Assembly (NCBI GenBank): GCA_902783035.1
Contig: CACZPK010000023.1
Coordinates: 1 to 64,000, forward strand
Length of the DNA stretch: 64,000 nucleotides
Direction of reading: 5' to 3'
Origin: Oscillospiraceae bacterium
GTDB lineage: Bacteria > Bacillota > Clostridia > Oscillospirales > Oscillospiraceae
Of this stretch, positions 25,748 through 34,842 are shown piece after piece. Every line of letters begins with the position of its first letter. Position 1 is the first letter of the stretch. The notes beneath the pieces are model-generated. The model was given only the letters and a program-made list of their open reading frames with translations, had not been told where the DNA came from and searched no databases. The position numbers and the translations under genes were made by a program.

Positions 25748-28447
25748 ATGAGGGGAAAGAAGTGTTTGGCGTTTGCGGCGGTGCTGGCGCTCGCGTTGAC
25801 GCTGTTTGGCTGCAAGCAAGAAACGGTGACGCAGGCGGAAACAGTCACCGCACCCATATCCGTGCCGGAGCAGGCCGAACGCACGGACGTGGAAAACAAC
25901 GGCGGCTACTATGTCCGCGTCGGCGAGACGATCTACTTCCGCCGCTATGGCGCAAACGCACTGTCGAAATCGGCGCTGTTTGCCGAATTCACCGATGCGT
26001 GGAATCTAAACGGCGGCGAATCGGAGCTGATGGCCTACACGCCCGCCACGGGAGCATGCAAGGCACTGTTTGTTGAAAATGGCTCGGGCGTGCTGTGGTA
26101 CGGCGACAGCGGCTTCTATCTCCACGAGCGTCTGGCCGGAGAGGACTACGTGGTCTGGTACGCAGCGGACGGCGGAAAGCAGGAGACACTCTGCCGCGGC
26201 GTGCCGCTGGGCATAACGGAGAGCGGACTGCTCGCGGTACTGCGTACGGACGTCACCCCGGCGGGCCACACGGTTTACTCTTTTTATCGGAACAAAGCCG
26301 CCGTCAGCGAGACAGAGTTTTCGAACGAAGACTACTTTTGCTATGCGGGTCTGACGGACGAGGGCGTCTTTCTGGTCAAAACGGAATTCACGGATGACAC
26401 GGAGGGCGTGGAAGACATCAAGCTGACTTGCAGGCTGATCCAGCTCACGCCGGAGGGGAGGACGCTTGACCTCGGGGCGCTGCCGGAGGTGGACGACGAG
26501 GGCATATACGATGTCCAGGTCGACCGGTTCCTCGCATCGGGTGACAAGGTCGTCGTCGGCGTCGGCTACTATGCGGGTACGGGATTCTTTCTCAACGGAT
26601 CCACCTTCGCGGAAGCAACGGTCGGGCAGGAGGACAGCCTTCGTCCGATGGATGTGAACCTCGGGCCGGAGGACTACGACCTGCCGCGCCTCACAGTGGG
26701 TGAGGGGGGCACGATCTCCACCGTTGCCACGTTGCCGGGCGAGCTGTCAACCGACTATGAAAGTGGCGACCTGCGTGTTTTTGAAAACGATAGGTGGCGC
26801 GTCGTATCGGCGGGGCTCTGCCCGCCGATTGCAGACGGCAGCGGTTACCATCGTTTCGTCCAGCACATGGACTATGTGGATGGCACGGCGTATGTGACGC
26901 TTGCATGCTCGCATGCCTCGCCGCAGGATTCCGTCGGCTGGCGGGACGGCTACGCTCTGCTTGACATGGTCTATCTCGCGGCAAAGCCGGATGGGACGGA
27001 AAAAGAGCTTGATTGCGTGGACCATCATGCCAAGCTCTACGGCAATGTCTGGTTCATTGAGGGCAGCGACTCGCTGTTGTGGTGCCAGATCCCGAGTGAT
27101 GACACGTACTACTACACCCCGGAATACGCCTACCTTCTCCCCATTGCAAAGGACGCAGATTGGGCCGGCGGCCGTGAGGCCGTCTGCGGCAGCGCAAAGC
27201 CTTTGGATATGAGCCGTGACGTAGGCGCGGCGGACTATAATGGCTATCCGCTGCCGGATGCTGCACCCGTGGAAGGCGTTTGTCTGACGCTCAACCGCGA
27301 CGGCGAGATCACCAGTCTTGCAAACAAGGGATACAACGCGCTGCTCGCCATCGACTTCGACGTTCCGGAGTCCGAACTGACCGGAGCCGCAGAAACGCTG
27401 GATACCGAGCGCCGCGACTTTGACGAGGATCTGTCCCGGTTCTGGGCGAAACTGCGTGTGCTGGAGGACGGCGTCCGTGTCCGTGTGGAGCGCACGCCGG
27501 ACGAATGCAGCGACATGGTCGAGTGCGCGTTTGAGGAAGGCGTTTTCGTCGCGGGAGAAACACTCTATGACGCCACACTCGACCGGGGCGCATTTCTTGC
27601 GCTGCGTACATCGCTGCCGTGGCATCCCGAGCTGCGCGTGAGTGTAAGCAAGGACGGCGCATGGGGAAGCTACATTTTCGGCGAAGACAACTATCTGCAC
27701 CTTGAGACGGAGGAAAACGTCCACCCCGAGCTGACGCTCGCAGCGTATCCGATGACAAGCACCGATGACTTTTCGGATTCAACCATAAACCAGACACTGA
27801 CGGGAACGTGGCTGTACCGCTCGCCGCAGGCAGAATATAGCGCCATCGTAAGGCTGGATGAGGAGGGCGTTGTAACCGTCGAAACCGATGAGAATTATTG
27901 GCAGCTCAACGGAAACACGGACCGGCTTTACGTCGAAAGCTGGTTCGCCCCGGATCTGCTGTGTCTGAAGTCGGAGGACGAAAGCATTACAGCCCGGATC
28001 GGTTTCGGCGGGTCCGTGGGTGATTACCTTGTTGAGATGTTCCGCGTGGATGGCAAGGAGATCCTGCACCTCACGCAGGCAAACAACGGTGACGGTGCGC
28101 TCTCTTACCTGCTGCCGGGCGCCGACAACCTGTACGAATTCACGCTGGTGCGTGACCAGGGCATCGGCGAAACGGGCGCACGGAAACGCGGCGTGACTTT
28201 TCCCGCCGAGGTCGTCCACTATGACCGTGAGCACCGCTGCCTGTGGCTCCAGGAGGCAAAGGTCGTTGATGAATACCCGGGCGGCGGTTCCCTTTGGCGC
28301 GCAGTGCCGGACGCTCCCTGCTTCGCCTATCCCATCTCCGGCGAAGATGTGATTCAGAAGCTGAACGTTTGCCGCGATCCCGAATACCCGTTGCAGGTTT
28401 TCGAAATCACCGTGGACAACGACGGTGCGGTTCAGCGGATCGCCTGA
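25748..28447 (+). CDS. Large surface lipoprotein, probably beta-propeller-like
   Basis: An 899-aa protein with a clear lipoprotein signal (MRGKKCLAFAAVLALALTLFGC, lipidated Cys at residue 22). It is rich in short strands, Tyr/Trp/Asp and repeated segments (YYVRVGETIYFRRYG, VLWYGDSGFYLHE, DYVVWYAADGGKQETL) reminiscent of DUF5050-type propeller repeats. No catalytic motif was recognised. The ATG is preferred because GAAGGGGG lies eight bases upstream; the frame also extends upstream without a start context. It is monocistronic, with its own promoter and terminator. Function unknown; ligand binding at the cell surface is a guess. Confidence 0.75.
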   Translation: MRGKKCLAFAAVLALALTLFGCKQETVTQAETVTAPISVPEQAERTDVENNGGYYVRVGETIYFRRYGANALSKSALFAEFTDAWNLNGGESELMAYTPATGACKALFVENGSGVLWYGDSGFYLHERLAGEDYVVWYAADGGKQETLCRGVPLGITESGLLAVLRTDVTPAGHTVYSFYRNKAAVSETEFSNEDYFCYAGLTDEGVFLVKTEFTDDTEGVEDIKLTCRLIQLTPEGRTLDLGALPEVDDEGIYDVQVDRFLASGDKVVVGVGYYAGTGFFLNGSTFAEATVGQEDSLRPMDVNLGPEDYDLPRLTVGEGGTISTVATLPGELSTDYESGDLRVFENDRWRVVSAGLCPPIADGSGYHRFVQHMDYVDGTAYVTLACSHASPQDSVGWRDGYALLDMVYLAAKPDGTEKELDCVDHHAKLYGNVWFIEGSDSLLWCQIPSDDTYYYTPEYAYLLPIAKDADWAGGREAVCGSAKPLDMSRDVGAADYNGYPLPDAAPVEGVCLTLNRDGEITSLANKGYNALLAIDFDVPESELTGAAETLDTERRDFDEDLSRFWAKLRVLEDGVRVRVERTPDECSDMVECAFEEGVFVAGETLYDATLDRGAFLALRTSLPWHPELRVSVSKDGAWGSYIFGEDNYLHLETEENVHPELTLAAYPMTSTDDFSDSTINQTLTGTWLYRSPQAEYSAIVRLDEEGVVTVETDENYWQLNGNTDRLYVESWFAPDLLCLKSEDESITARIGFGGSVGDYLVEMFRVDGKEILHLTQANNGDGALSYLLPGADNLYEFTLVRDQGIGETGARKRGVTFPAEVVHYDREHRCLWLQEAKVVDEYPGGGSLWRAVPDAPCFAYPISGEDVIQKLNVCRDPEYPLQVFEITVDNDGAVQRIA

Positions 28448-28501
28448 GCGAATATAACCGGACGAGACGGGTCACAGATAAAATAAAATGCGGCAACGCG
28501 C

Positions 28502-28549
28502 AAAAAGAGTTCCGATACGATTCCGTGCACTCGTATCGGAACTCTTTTT
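28502..28549. terminator. Bidirectional terminator between lipoprotein and cupin genes
   Basis: A perfect 19-bp stem AAAAAGAGTTCCGATACGA / TCGTATCGGAACTCTTTTT with a 10-base loop. It serves the plus-strand lipoprotein gene and the minus-strand cupin gene. Confidence 0.92.
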
Positions 28550-28585
28550 GGTAAAATGTTCTCCACACCGGGGCAGGGGAGCCGT

Positions 28586-28939
28586 CTATCCTTCCTGCGC
28601 AACGGGGTCCACGCGCTTGGCAACGATGGCAAAGACCTTGAGCGGTTCGGTCCCGTCGTTGACCAAACTATGGTTACGTCCCTGCGGGCAATAGTGGCAG
28701 CTGCCGGGCAGCATGGGCTCTTCCGTGTCCTCATAGAGCACTTTTCCGGCGCCGCTGAGCCCATAAAAAACTTCAAAAGTCGTGTCGTGCGTGTGCCGGC
28801 CGATGGACGCGCCGGGTGCAAGCTCCAAAATCATGATCCGCGCATAATCGTCCTCATGTGTGTGCTTGTGCAGATCCCCCTCGCCCTGATGCACATGGTG
28901 GATAACCTCTTCCGGAATCTCTTGAAAACGAATCTCCAT
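28586..28939 (-). CDS. Small cupin-domain protein
   Basis: A 117-aa single-domain cupin. The first motif is seen as PGASIGRHTHDTTFEVFYGLSG (G-x5-HxH-x3,4-E) and the second as PGSCHYCPQGRNHSLVND (G-x-PxG-x2-H). An additional His-rich N-terminal segment (HHVHQGEGDLHKHTHEDDY) may add metal ligands. Such proteins bind a metal and act as isomerases, dioxygenases or sugar/thiol binders; the substrate is not evident. It is the only gene in its transcript and has an unusually long structured leader. Confidence 0.85.
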   Translation of the reverse strand: MEIRFQEIPEEVIHHVHQGEGDLHKHTHEDDYARIMILELAPGASIGRHTHDTTFEVFYGLSGAGKVLYEDTEEPMLPGSCHYCPQGRNHSLVNDGTEPLKVFAIVAKRVDPVAQEG

Positions 28940-29116
28940 GATAAGCTGGCCTCCCTCTTTATTGGCTATGCAAAAAATGATGCTGCGTCATCATCCCTGG
29001 GCAGCCGGACTTGGCGCGCAAAACTTCACGCACCGGGTTTTCCTGCGCACTTGCGCAGTGCGCCAAAGTATGCGGAGTTTTTTACGTCATTTGCCGCGTC
29101 CGCCCTCACATGACCG
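28940..29116 (-). promoter_or_regulatory. Long structured leader of the cupin gene with a terminator-like hairpin
   Basis: About 175 transcribed bases lie between the promoter and the cupin ATG. They contain a strong hairpin (29063-29045 on the minus strand, GCGCACT / AGTGCGC) and, near the 3' end, ATGATG-loop-CATCAT followed by six U (28994-28972). That combination suggests transcription attenuation, perhaps a riboswitch. I could not match it to a known riboswitch consensus. Confidence 0.4.
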
Positions 29117-29145
29117 AGTATACCGACAGGCCCATCGCTTGTCAA
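29117..29145 (-). promoter_or_regulatory. Near-consensus promoter of the cupin gene
   Basis: On the minus strand TTGACA (29145-29140), a 17-base spacer, TATACT (29122-29117). This fixes the length of the leader. Confidence 0.75.
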
Positions 29146-29232
29146 GACAGGACGCGCCGCTGCGCTTTGCCGCTTTTTGCGCTCTGCCGCGCTTTATCTA
29201 TGTGCAACAGCCCGTAAAAGCAACGGATTTGG

Positions 29233-29261
29233 TTGCGTTTTTTGTTTGAAAATGCTATAGT
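29233..29261 (+). promoter_or_regulatory. Promoter of the membrane EAL protein gene
   Basis: TTGCGT at 29233-29238, 17-base spacer ending in TGC, TATAGT at 29256-29261 (extended -10). Confidence 0.65.
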
Positions 29262-29307
29262 ATAACATTATGCAGTAGGACTGTTCGTGACATAGGGGGC
29301 TGCCATT

Positions 29308-32300
29308 ATGGAGAAGGCAAAGTTTAAACGCGATAGTATTTTCAAAATCATGGGCTGGAAACACATCCTGCTCTGCATGCTGTGTTGTCTGCTGTTTCTG
29401 GGCATGTTGCTGCTCAATCTGCGTGAGTTGATGCAGCTGGGACAGGAAAATGCCTATCGAAACTGTCAAAACAGCTATCTGATGGCCGCCAGCGAGCTGG
29501 ACGATTATCTGCGTCTGACGAATGAGGCCGTCGAATCCGCCGCCCGACGCATTGAGGAAATGCGCCAGGGCAATGCGTCGGATGCCGAGATCCTTGCCTA
29601 CATGACGCGGGAGTCCGGCAATCTGGACGAAAAAATTGCAAGCCCCACCACTGCGGTCTACGGCTATATTGACAGCTCGTTCCTGTACGGCGGAGACTGG
29701 GTGCCGGGCGCGGACTTTGACGCCACGACCCGTCCATGGTACAGCAAAGCCGTCCAGGAGAACGGCCGCGTCACCCACGTTCCGCCGTACACGGATGCAG
29801 TAACCGGTCTGACAACGATCACCGTATGCAAGGCGCTCTCTGACGGGGTAAGCGTGGTCTCGATGGATCTCACAACAGAGAAGCTGCAAAGCGTCGTGAA
29901 TGAGATCGCGCATACAGGCGACTACTTTTCGCTCAGTGATACTTCGCGGTACGGATATGCGCAAATTTTCGTCATGGACGCCGACGGTGCGATCATCGCC
30001 CACTCCGATGAGGCAAAACAGCTGAAAAACTATGCTGCGACGGATGATCCCATCGAGCGGGAGATCGCATCGCAGATCCTTGAAAACCGGCAGCGCTTTT
30101 TCAAGATCGAGGTCAACGGGGAACCGATCATCTACTGCGGCGGAGAGGTGGAAGGCGGCTGGTACATATACTCGGGTCTGGAATACGGCGAGGTTGTCGG
30201 ACGGATCATGCGCAACCTCTATATCTCCGTTGTGGCGGCGGTGCTCGGTATCGCCGGCATGGTCGTCGTGATGGTCAGCATCTCCCTGCGGCGCTATCAC
30301 GAGGCCATCATTCGGGATTATGCCACGGAAGTGGAGGCGGAAAACCAGCGGTTGGAAGAAAAAGCCGCGGCAGCGCTCAAGATTGCGGAGCTGACACAGA
30401 GCGTAAGCGCACTTTTGAGCAACATGCCCGGCATGATGTTCTCCAAGGACGTTGAGACCGGCGAATACCTCGCCTGCAACCAGGCGTTCGCGGATTACGC
30501 GATGCGCGGCAGCGTTGAGGATGTTATCGGTTTGACCGACTACGATCTGTTCGGTAAGGACGCCGCGGAGAAGTATATCGCCAACGACAAGCAAGCGCTC
30601 TCCATGGATCGCCCCTACAGCTATTACGAGGAATCGACGAACGCCACCGGCCGGACATATCAGCTCCAGACGACAAAACTCAAGTTCACCGATCCGACCG
30701 GACGCCGCTGTCTGCTGGGCATGTGTCAGGATTTTACGGAGCTGGTGCGCGTCAGGCAGGAAACGGCAGAGGCACGGGCAGCCTATGAAAAGGCAAAAAG
30801 TGCCAGCGACCTCTATTCAAGCATTGCTCTGGCTCTTTCCGCAAACTATTTTGCTCTCTACTACGTTGAGATCGAGTCCGGGGACTACGTGTCCTATCAG
30901 GAGGACATGCAGGGCAACGAGAGCGGCACCGACTTTTTCGGCAACAGCAAGAAAAAGTTTGAGCCGACGATCATCGAGGAAGACCGGGACATCTTCGCCC
31001 GGGAACTGGAAAAGGAAAACGTGCTGCGCACCGTGCAAGAGCGCGGTGAGATGAACCTGAGCTATCGCATCCGGAAGGACGGCGAGACGGTCTACTGCAA
31101 AGTGCATATTTCTCCCATGCAGGGCGACGACCGTCATCTGCTCTTCGGTTTTGGATTCGACACCGGCATCGATGCGCGCAACGAGATGACCGGCCTGCGC
31201 ATGGATTCGGCACTCCACATTCGCGGCAAGGAAATCCTGCGGGCACATCCCGAAGGCTGGTGCCTGATCGCGCTTGATCTGGAGCATTTCAGGCTGTTCA
31301 ACGAATGGTACGGCAGAGATGCCGGCGATCAGCTGCTCGCGCAGATCGGTGAACGCCTCGTCAGCGTAGAGTCGGCCACCGACGGTCTTTGCTGTTATCT
31401 GGGGCAGGACGACTTTGCGCTCATCGTCCCCTACGATGAAGAAAGCATGGAGCGATTGTTCCAGGATGTACACGAATTTGTCATGGAGCACGGTTCCTCC
31501 GTCGGTTTCATGCCCGCCATCGGCTACTGCATGGCGGATAGCGAAAGCTCCGTTGAGGAACTGTTCGACCGCGCACTGCAAGCCTCGCAGCACGCGAAGG
31601 AAAATTACCACCAGCGCATCCGTGCCTTTGAGGAATCCATGTTCCAGAAAACGGAGCGCGATTACAAGATCCTCTCCGATTTCCAAATGGCGCTTCAGGA
31701 CCACGAGCTGTTCATCATGCTCCAGCCGCAATGCGAGATCACGGGCGGCAAGGTCGTGGGCGCAGAGTCGCTCGTGCGCTGGAAAAAGGCGGACGGCACG
31801 ATGGTCTCGCCGGGCGTTTTTGTTCCTGTGCTGGAGCAGTACGGCTTTGTCACCGACCTCGACCAGTTTGTGTGGGAGGAGGTATGCGTGTGGCAGAAAC
31901 AGTGGATCGACAGCGGGCATACGCCGCTGCCGATATCCGTAAACGTCTCCCAGATCGACATTTTTACGATTGACGTGCCGTCATATTTTTCCCTGCTGCT
32001 GTGGAAGTACCAACTGCCCGTGGACGTCATCAAGGTCGAGATCACCGAGTCCGCCTATGTGGGTGACGACAAGGTAGCAGACACGGTCAAGCGGTTGCGT
32101 GAGATGGGTCTGCTTGTCCTGATGGACGACTTTGGAAGCGGCTATTCCTCGCTCAACATGCTGCGCAGTCTCAATGTCGACATCATCAAGCTGGATGCCA
32201 AGTTCCTGCGCATGAGCAGTGACGACCGCAAAGGCGTGCAGATCCTTGAATCCATCGTCGGCATGGCAAAGAGCATGGAGGCACCCATCATTGTCGAGGG

Positions 32301-32451
32301 CGTTGAAACGGAAGAGGAGACGGCGTTCATCAAAAAACTCGGCTGCCGGTATGTGCAGGGGTACCACTTCTATCGCCCGCTCCCGGTTTCGGACTTTGAG
32401 AGTCTCATAGGCAACGAAGAGAATATCGACACGAGCGGATTTACGCTTTGA
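29308..32451 (+). CDS. Membrane c-di-GMP phosphodiesterase (Cache-PAS-degenerate GGDEF-EAL)
   Basis: A 1047-aa protein. Membrane helices near residues 20-40 and 305-330 flank an extracellular dCache-type sensor (RPWYSKAVQENGRVTHVPPYTDAVTG). PAS regions follow, then a GGDEF domain whose active site reads GQDDF (699-703), so no cyclase activity is expected. The C-terminal EAL domain is conserved: ESL at 820-822, the Asn of SVNVSQ, VEITES, MDDFGSGYS, KLD and EGVE, then QGYHFYRPLP. This predicts hydrolysis of c-di-GMP in response to an external ligand. It is monocistronic with its own promoter and terminator. AGGGGG precedes the ATG. Confidence 0.92.
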   Translation: MEKAKFKRDSIFKIMGWKHILLCMLCCLLFLGMLLLNLRELMQLGQENAYRNCQNSYLMAASELDDYLRLTNEAVESAARRIEEMRQGNASDAEILAYMTRESGNLDEKIASPTTAVYGYIDSSFLYGGDWVPGADFDATTRPWYSKAVQENGRVTHVPPYTDAVTGLTTITVCKALSDGVSVVSMDLTTEKLQSVVNEIAHTGDYFSLSDTSRYGYAQIFVMDADGAIIAHSDEAKQLKNYAATDDPIEREIASQILENRQRFFKIEVNGEPIIYCGGEVEGGWYIYSGLEYGEVVGRIMRNLYISVVAAVLGIAGMVVVMVSISLRRYHEAIIRDYATEVEAENQRLEEKAAAALKIAELTQSVSALLSNMPGMMFSKDVETGEYLACNQAFADYAMRGSVEDVIGLTDYDLFGKDAAEKYIANDKQALSMDRPYSYYEESTNATGRTYQLQTTKLKFTDPTGRRCLLGMCQDFTELVRVRQETAEARAAYEKAKSASDLYSSIALALSANYFALYYVEIESGDYVSYQEDMQGNESGTDFFGNSKKKFEPTIIEEDRDIFARELEKENVLRTVQERGEMNLSYRIRKDGETVYCKVHISPMQGDDRHLLFGFGFDTGIDARNEMTGLRMDSALHIRGKEILRAHPEGWCLIALDLEHFRLFNEWYGRDAGDQLLAQIGERLVSVESATDGLCCYLGQDDFALIVPYDEESMERLFQDVHEFVMEHGSSVGFMPAIGYCMADSESSVEELFDRALQASQHAKENYHQRIRAFEESMFQKTERDYKILSDFQMALQDHELFIMLQPQCEITGGKVVGAESLVRWKKADGTMVSPGVFVPVLEQYGFVTDLDQFVWEEVCVWQKQWIDSGHTPLPISVNVSQIDIFTIDVPSYFSLLLWKYQLPVDVIKVEITESAYVGDDKVADTVKRLREMGLLVLMDDFGSGYSSLNMLRSLNVDIIKLDAKFLRMSSDDRKGVQILESIVGMAKSMEAPIIVEGVETEEETAFIKKLGCRYVQGYHFYRPLPVSDFESLIGNEENIDTSGFTL

Positions 32452-32494
32452 CATCGTCCCGGTGCGTACGGCAACTCCCGTCGTTTGAGCATGG

Positions 32495-32535
32495 AAAAGC
32501 GCCACAGAACGGAAAAATCGTTCTGCGGCGCTTTT
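32495..32535. terminator. Bidirectional terminator between EAL and P1 peptidase genes
   Basis: AAAAGCGCCACAGAACG pairs with CGTTCTGCGGCGCTTTT (one internal mismatch, 7-base loop), with A and T runs outside. It serves both converging genes. Confidence 0.88.
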
Positions 32536-32546
32536 TGCTTGCGCTC

Positions 32547-33524
32547 TCAGCGGGATATCCAGTTCAACTCGGACGCGGCCGGGAAACCGTATGCGCTTCT
32601 GGCATTCCATACGGCACGCAAAATAGCCTCGCTCATAACATCCGCCGCCAGCATGCCCACCAGATCCTGATCCGCCTGCACACTGCCGACAGATGCTGCA
32701 TAGATGCTGTCGCCGTCGGCAGTCGTGTGCACGGGACGGATCGAACGGGCGTATCCGTCATGCGCCATGCCGGCAATCTTGCACAGTTGCGCCTTGGAAA
32801 AGGCCGCATTCGTCAGGATGACGCCGAGCGTCGTGTTGCCGGTGAATTTGTTCTCAACAATCTGCGTAGACCCGCACATGTAATCTACCGTGCCGCAGAA
32901 GGCGGACTTGTCGTCCGTCAGCATTCCCGCGACCTGCTTGCCGCTCTTCCAGTCAAACACGTCACCAAGGGCGTTGAGCGCCACGATCGCACCCACTTGC
33001 AATTCGCCGAGGCGGACGGCATAGCTGCCCATACCCGTTTTCATGCAGGTTGGCATACCCTTCGCTTTTCCCACCGTCGCACCGCAGCCGGCGCCGTAGT
33101 TTCCGTCCCGATAGTTGGGTGATTCCATGGCGCATTTGGCCGCCGCATAACCCATCGCGGCATCCGGCCGCGTAAAGGTGTCTCCCACGGTCAGGTCAAA
33201 AAGGTCGGATTGCACCACAAGCGGCACCTTGGTCACGCCAACATCAAAACCGATGCCGCGCTCCTCAAGGTACTGCATAACGCCGTTGGCTGCGCCCAGT
33301 CCGAACGCACTGCCGCCGGAGAGAACGATGGCGTGAAATTCCTGTGCCGCCGCCAGCGGGTTGAGCAGCTGCGAATCGCGTGAAGCCGGGCCGCCGCCCC
33401 GCACATCCAATCCGGCGCGCATGCCCTTCTCGCAAATCAGCACCGTGCAGCCCGTGGCCGCTTTTTCGTCTTCCACCTGCCCGATCTTGACCTCCGGCAT
33501 GGATTGAATCAGAATCTCTTCCAT
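32547..33524 (-). CDS. P1 family peptidase (DmpA/beta-aminopeptidase type)
   Basis: A 325-aa N-terminal-nucleophile-fold aminopeptidase. It shows the DVRGGGPASRDSQLLNP opening, SGGSAFGL and the GNTTLGVILTNA site, where family members cleave themselves to expose a catalytic Ser or Thr; here a Thr is at that place. It releases N-terminal residues from small peptides or amides. The ATG follows CAGGAGG by five bases. It lies 39 bases after the M20 peptidase gene on the same strand, suggesting one transcript for peptide breakdown. Confidence 0.9.
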   Translation of the reverse strand: MEEILIQSMPEVKIGQVEDEKAATGCTVLICEKGMRAGLDVRGGGPASRDSQLLNPLAAAQEFHAIVLSGGSAFGLGAANGVMQYLEERGIGFDVGVTKVPLVVQSDLFDLTVGDTFTRPDAAMGYAAAKCAMESPNYRDGNYGAGCGATVGKAKGMPTCMKTGMGSYAVRLGELQVGAIVALNALGDVFDWKSGKQVAGMLTDDKSAFCGTVDYMCGSTQIVENKFTGNTTLGVILTNAAFSKAQLCKIAGMAHDGYARSIRPVHTTADGDSIYAASVGSVQADQDLVGMLAADVMSEAILRAVWNARSAYGFPAASELNWISR

Positions 33525-33563
33525 AAAAACCTCCTGAAAATATCCATACAGCACCCGTTTGTT

Positions 33564-34745
33564 TTACCGCAAGATTGCCTTCATGACAGCCTGATAGCCA
33601 TCGCAAGCGCGAAACAGTTCTTCTGTTTCCACATATTCGTCGTCCGTATGCGCAAGATTCTCACGCGAGGGGCCAAAGCCCAGCGTCGGGATACCCGCCT
33701 CCCCGGCATAGTGGCTGCCGTTGGTGCAGAAACTGTAATGCGTGACCTCGGGCGACTGTCCCGCAGCGCGCAGCTCGGCAAGAACCGCACGCACGAAGGG
33801 TTCATTTTCGTCATAGATCCAGCCGGGGAAAAAGCGTTCGCCCCGGATCACCGCGCCCGTGTAGCAGCGCTCCTCGCCCGCGGCAAAGGAAACCTGCGCG
33901 CGGATACCGGATTCCGCCGCCAGCCGTTCCACCAGCGCATGCAGCGGTGCGAGCACGCTCTCGCGCGTTTCACCCGGAAGCAGGCGGCGGTCAAATGTCG
34001 CGCGGCAGCGCGCAGGCACGACCGACGCGCCCGGATAGGGAGCCGATATCACATCCGTCAGTTCCAGGATGCCGCGTCCCAGCACCGGATGCTCCGGGCA
34101 GGGGAGCTTTCGCATCGCCTCGATCACGGTACACATGGCATATACCGCGTTAACGCCCTTTTCGGGATTCGCAGAGTGCGCAGGTACGCCGAAGGTCTCC
34201 ACAACAACCTCCGCCCGCCCGCGCTGGCCGAGCTTGACGTTGCAATCAGACGCCTCACCGATAACGACCACGTCCGGGTGCACGCTCGCGCTGACGCTGC
34301 GTGACGCTACGCCCTCAAAGCACTCCTCATGCACGATACCGTCCACATAAAGCTCACCCGCAAAGTCGCGTCCTGCGTCCCGCGCAAAGCACGCTGCCGC
34401 CACGGCGTACGCTGCGACCGCGCCCTTCATGTCGGAAGTGCCGCGTCCATAGAGTTTGCCGTCGACCAGTTCTCCGGCGTAGGGGTCGTGCGTCCATGTG
34501 GCTGCATCCCGCACCGGCACGGTATCCAGATGTCCGTCGAAAAGCAGCTTCGGTCCTGGCCTGTTCCCGCGCAGTACGCCGATCACATTTCCGTACTCGT
34601 CCGTCCGAACTTCGTCGAAGCCTTGCTCCGTCAGATAATTGCGCAGCACCTGTGCGGCGCCGTCCTCATGTCCGGACTCGCTGCGCTGCGCGATCAATTT
34701 CCTTGTCAGGGACAGTACGTCGTCCCTTCGCGCCTGATCCATCAT
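33564..34745 (-). CDS. M20 family metallopeptidase (ArgE/DapE/YgeY-like)
   Basis: A 393-aa di-zinc deacylase/peptidase. Metal-site motifs in order are FDGHLDTVPV (His, Asp), GRGTSDMKG (bridging Asp), IVHEECFEG (Glu-Glu), GEASD and LAHTDDE (distal His). The dimerisation lid between them carries the expected PAHSANPEKG. Substrate is uncertain: acyl-amino acids, carbamoyl compounds or dipeptides. It starts with ATGATG after GGGAGGGT. It sits between the damaged symporter and the P1 peptidase, so an uptake-plus-hydrolysis unit is likely. Confidence 0.9.
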   Translation of the reverse strand: MMDQARRDDVLSLTRKLIAQRSESGHEDGAAQVLRNYLTEQGFDEVRTDEYGNVIGVLRGNRPGPKLLFDGHLDTVPVRDAATWTHDPYAGELVDGKLYGRGTSDMKGAVAAYAVAAACFARDAGRDFAGELYVDGIVHEECFEGVASRSVSASVHPDVVVIGEASDCNVKLGQRGRAEVVVETFGVPAHSANPEKGVNAVYAMCTVIEAMRKLPCPEHPVLGRGILELTDVISAPYPGASVVPARCRATFDRRLLPGETRESVLAPLHALVERLAAESGIRAQVSFAAGEERCYTGAVIRGERFFPGWIYDENEPFVRAVLAELRAAGQSPEVTHYSFCTNGSHYAGEAGIPTLGFGPSRENLAHTDDEYVETEELFRACDGYQAVMKAILR

Positions 34746-34778
34746 ATCTGAAAATACCCTCCCCGTTATGAGCCGTGC

Positions 34779-34817
34779 ATCAAACGCCCCCTATAGGCAC
34801 AATAGGAGGCGTTTGAT
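34779..34817 (-). promoter_or_regulatory. Hairpin between the symporter and M20 genes
   Basis: A 15-bp stem with one mismatch (ATCAAACGCCCCCTA / TAGGAGGCGTTTGAT) and a 9-base loop, without a U-tract on the minus strand. It is a possible partial terminator or mRNA stabiliser inside the operon. Confidence 0.5.
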
Positions 34818-34842
34818 ATCCATTATAACGCCGTGCCGGGGA

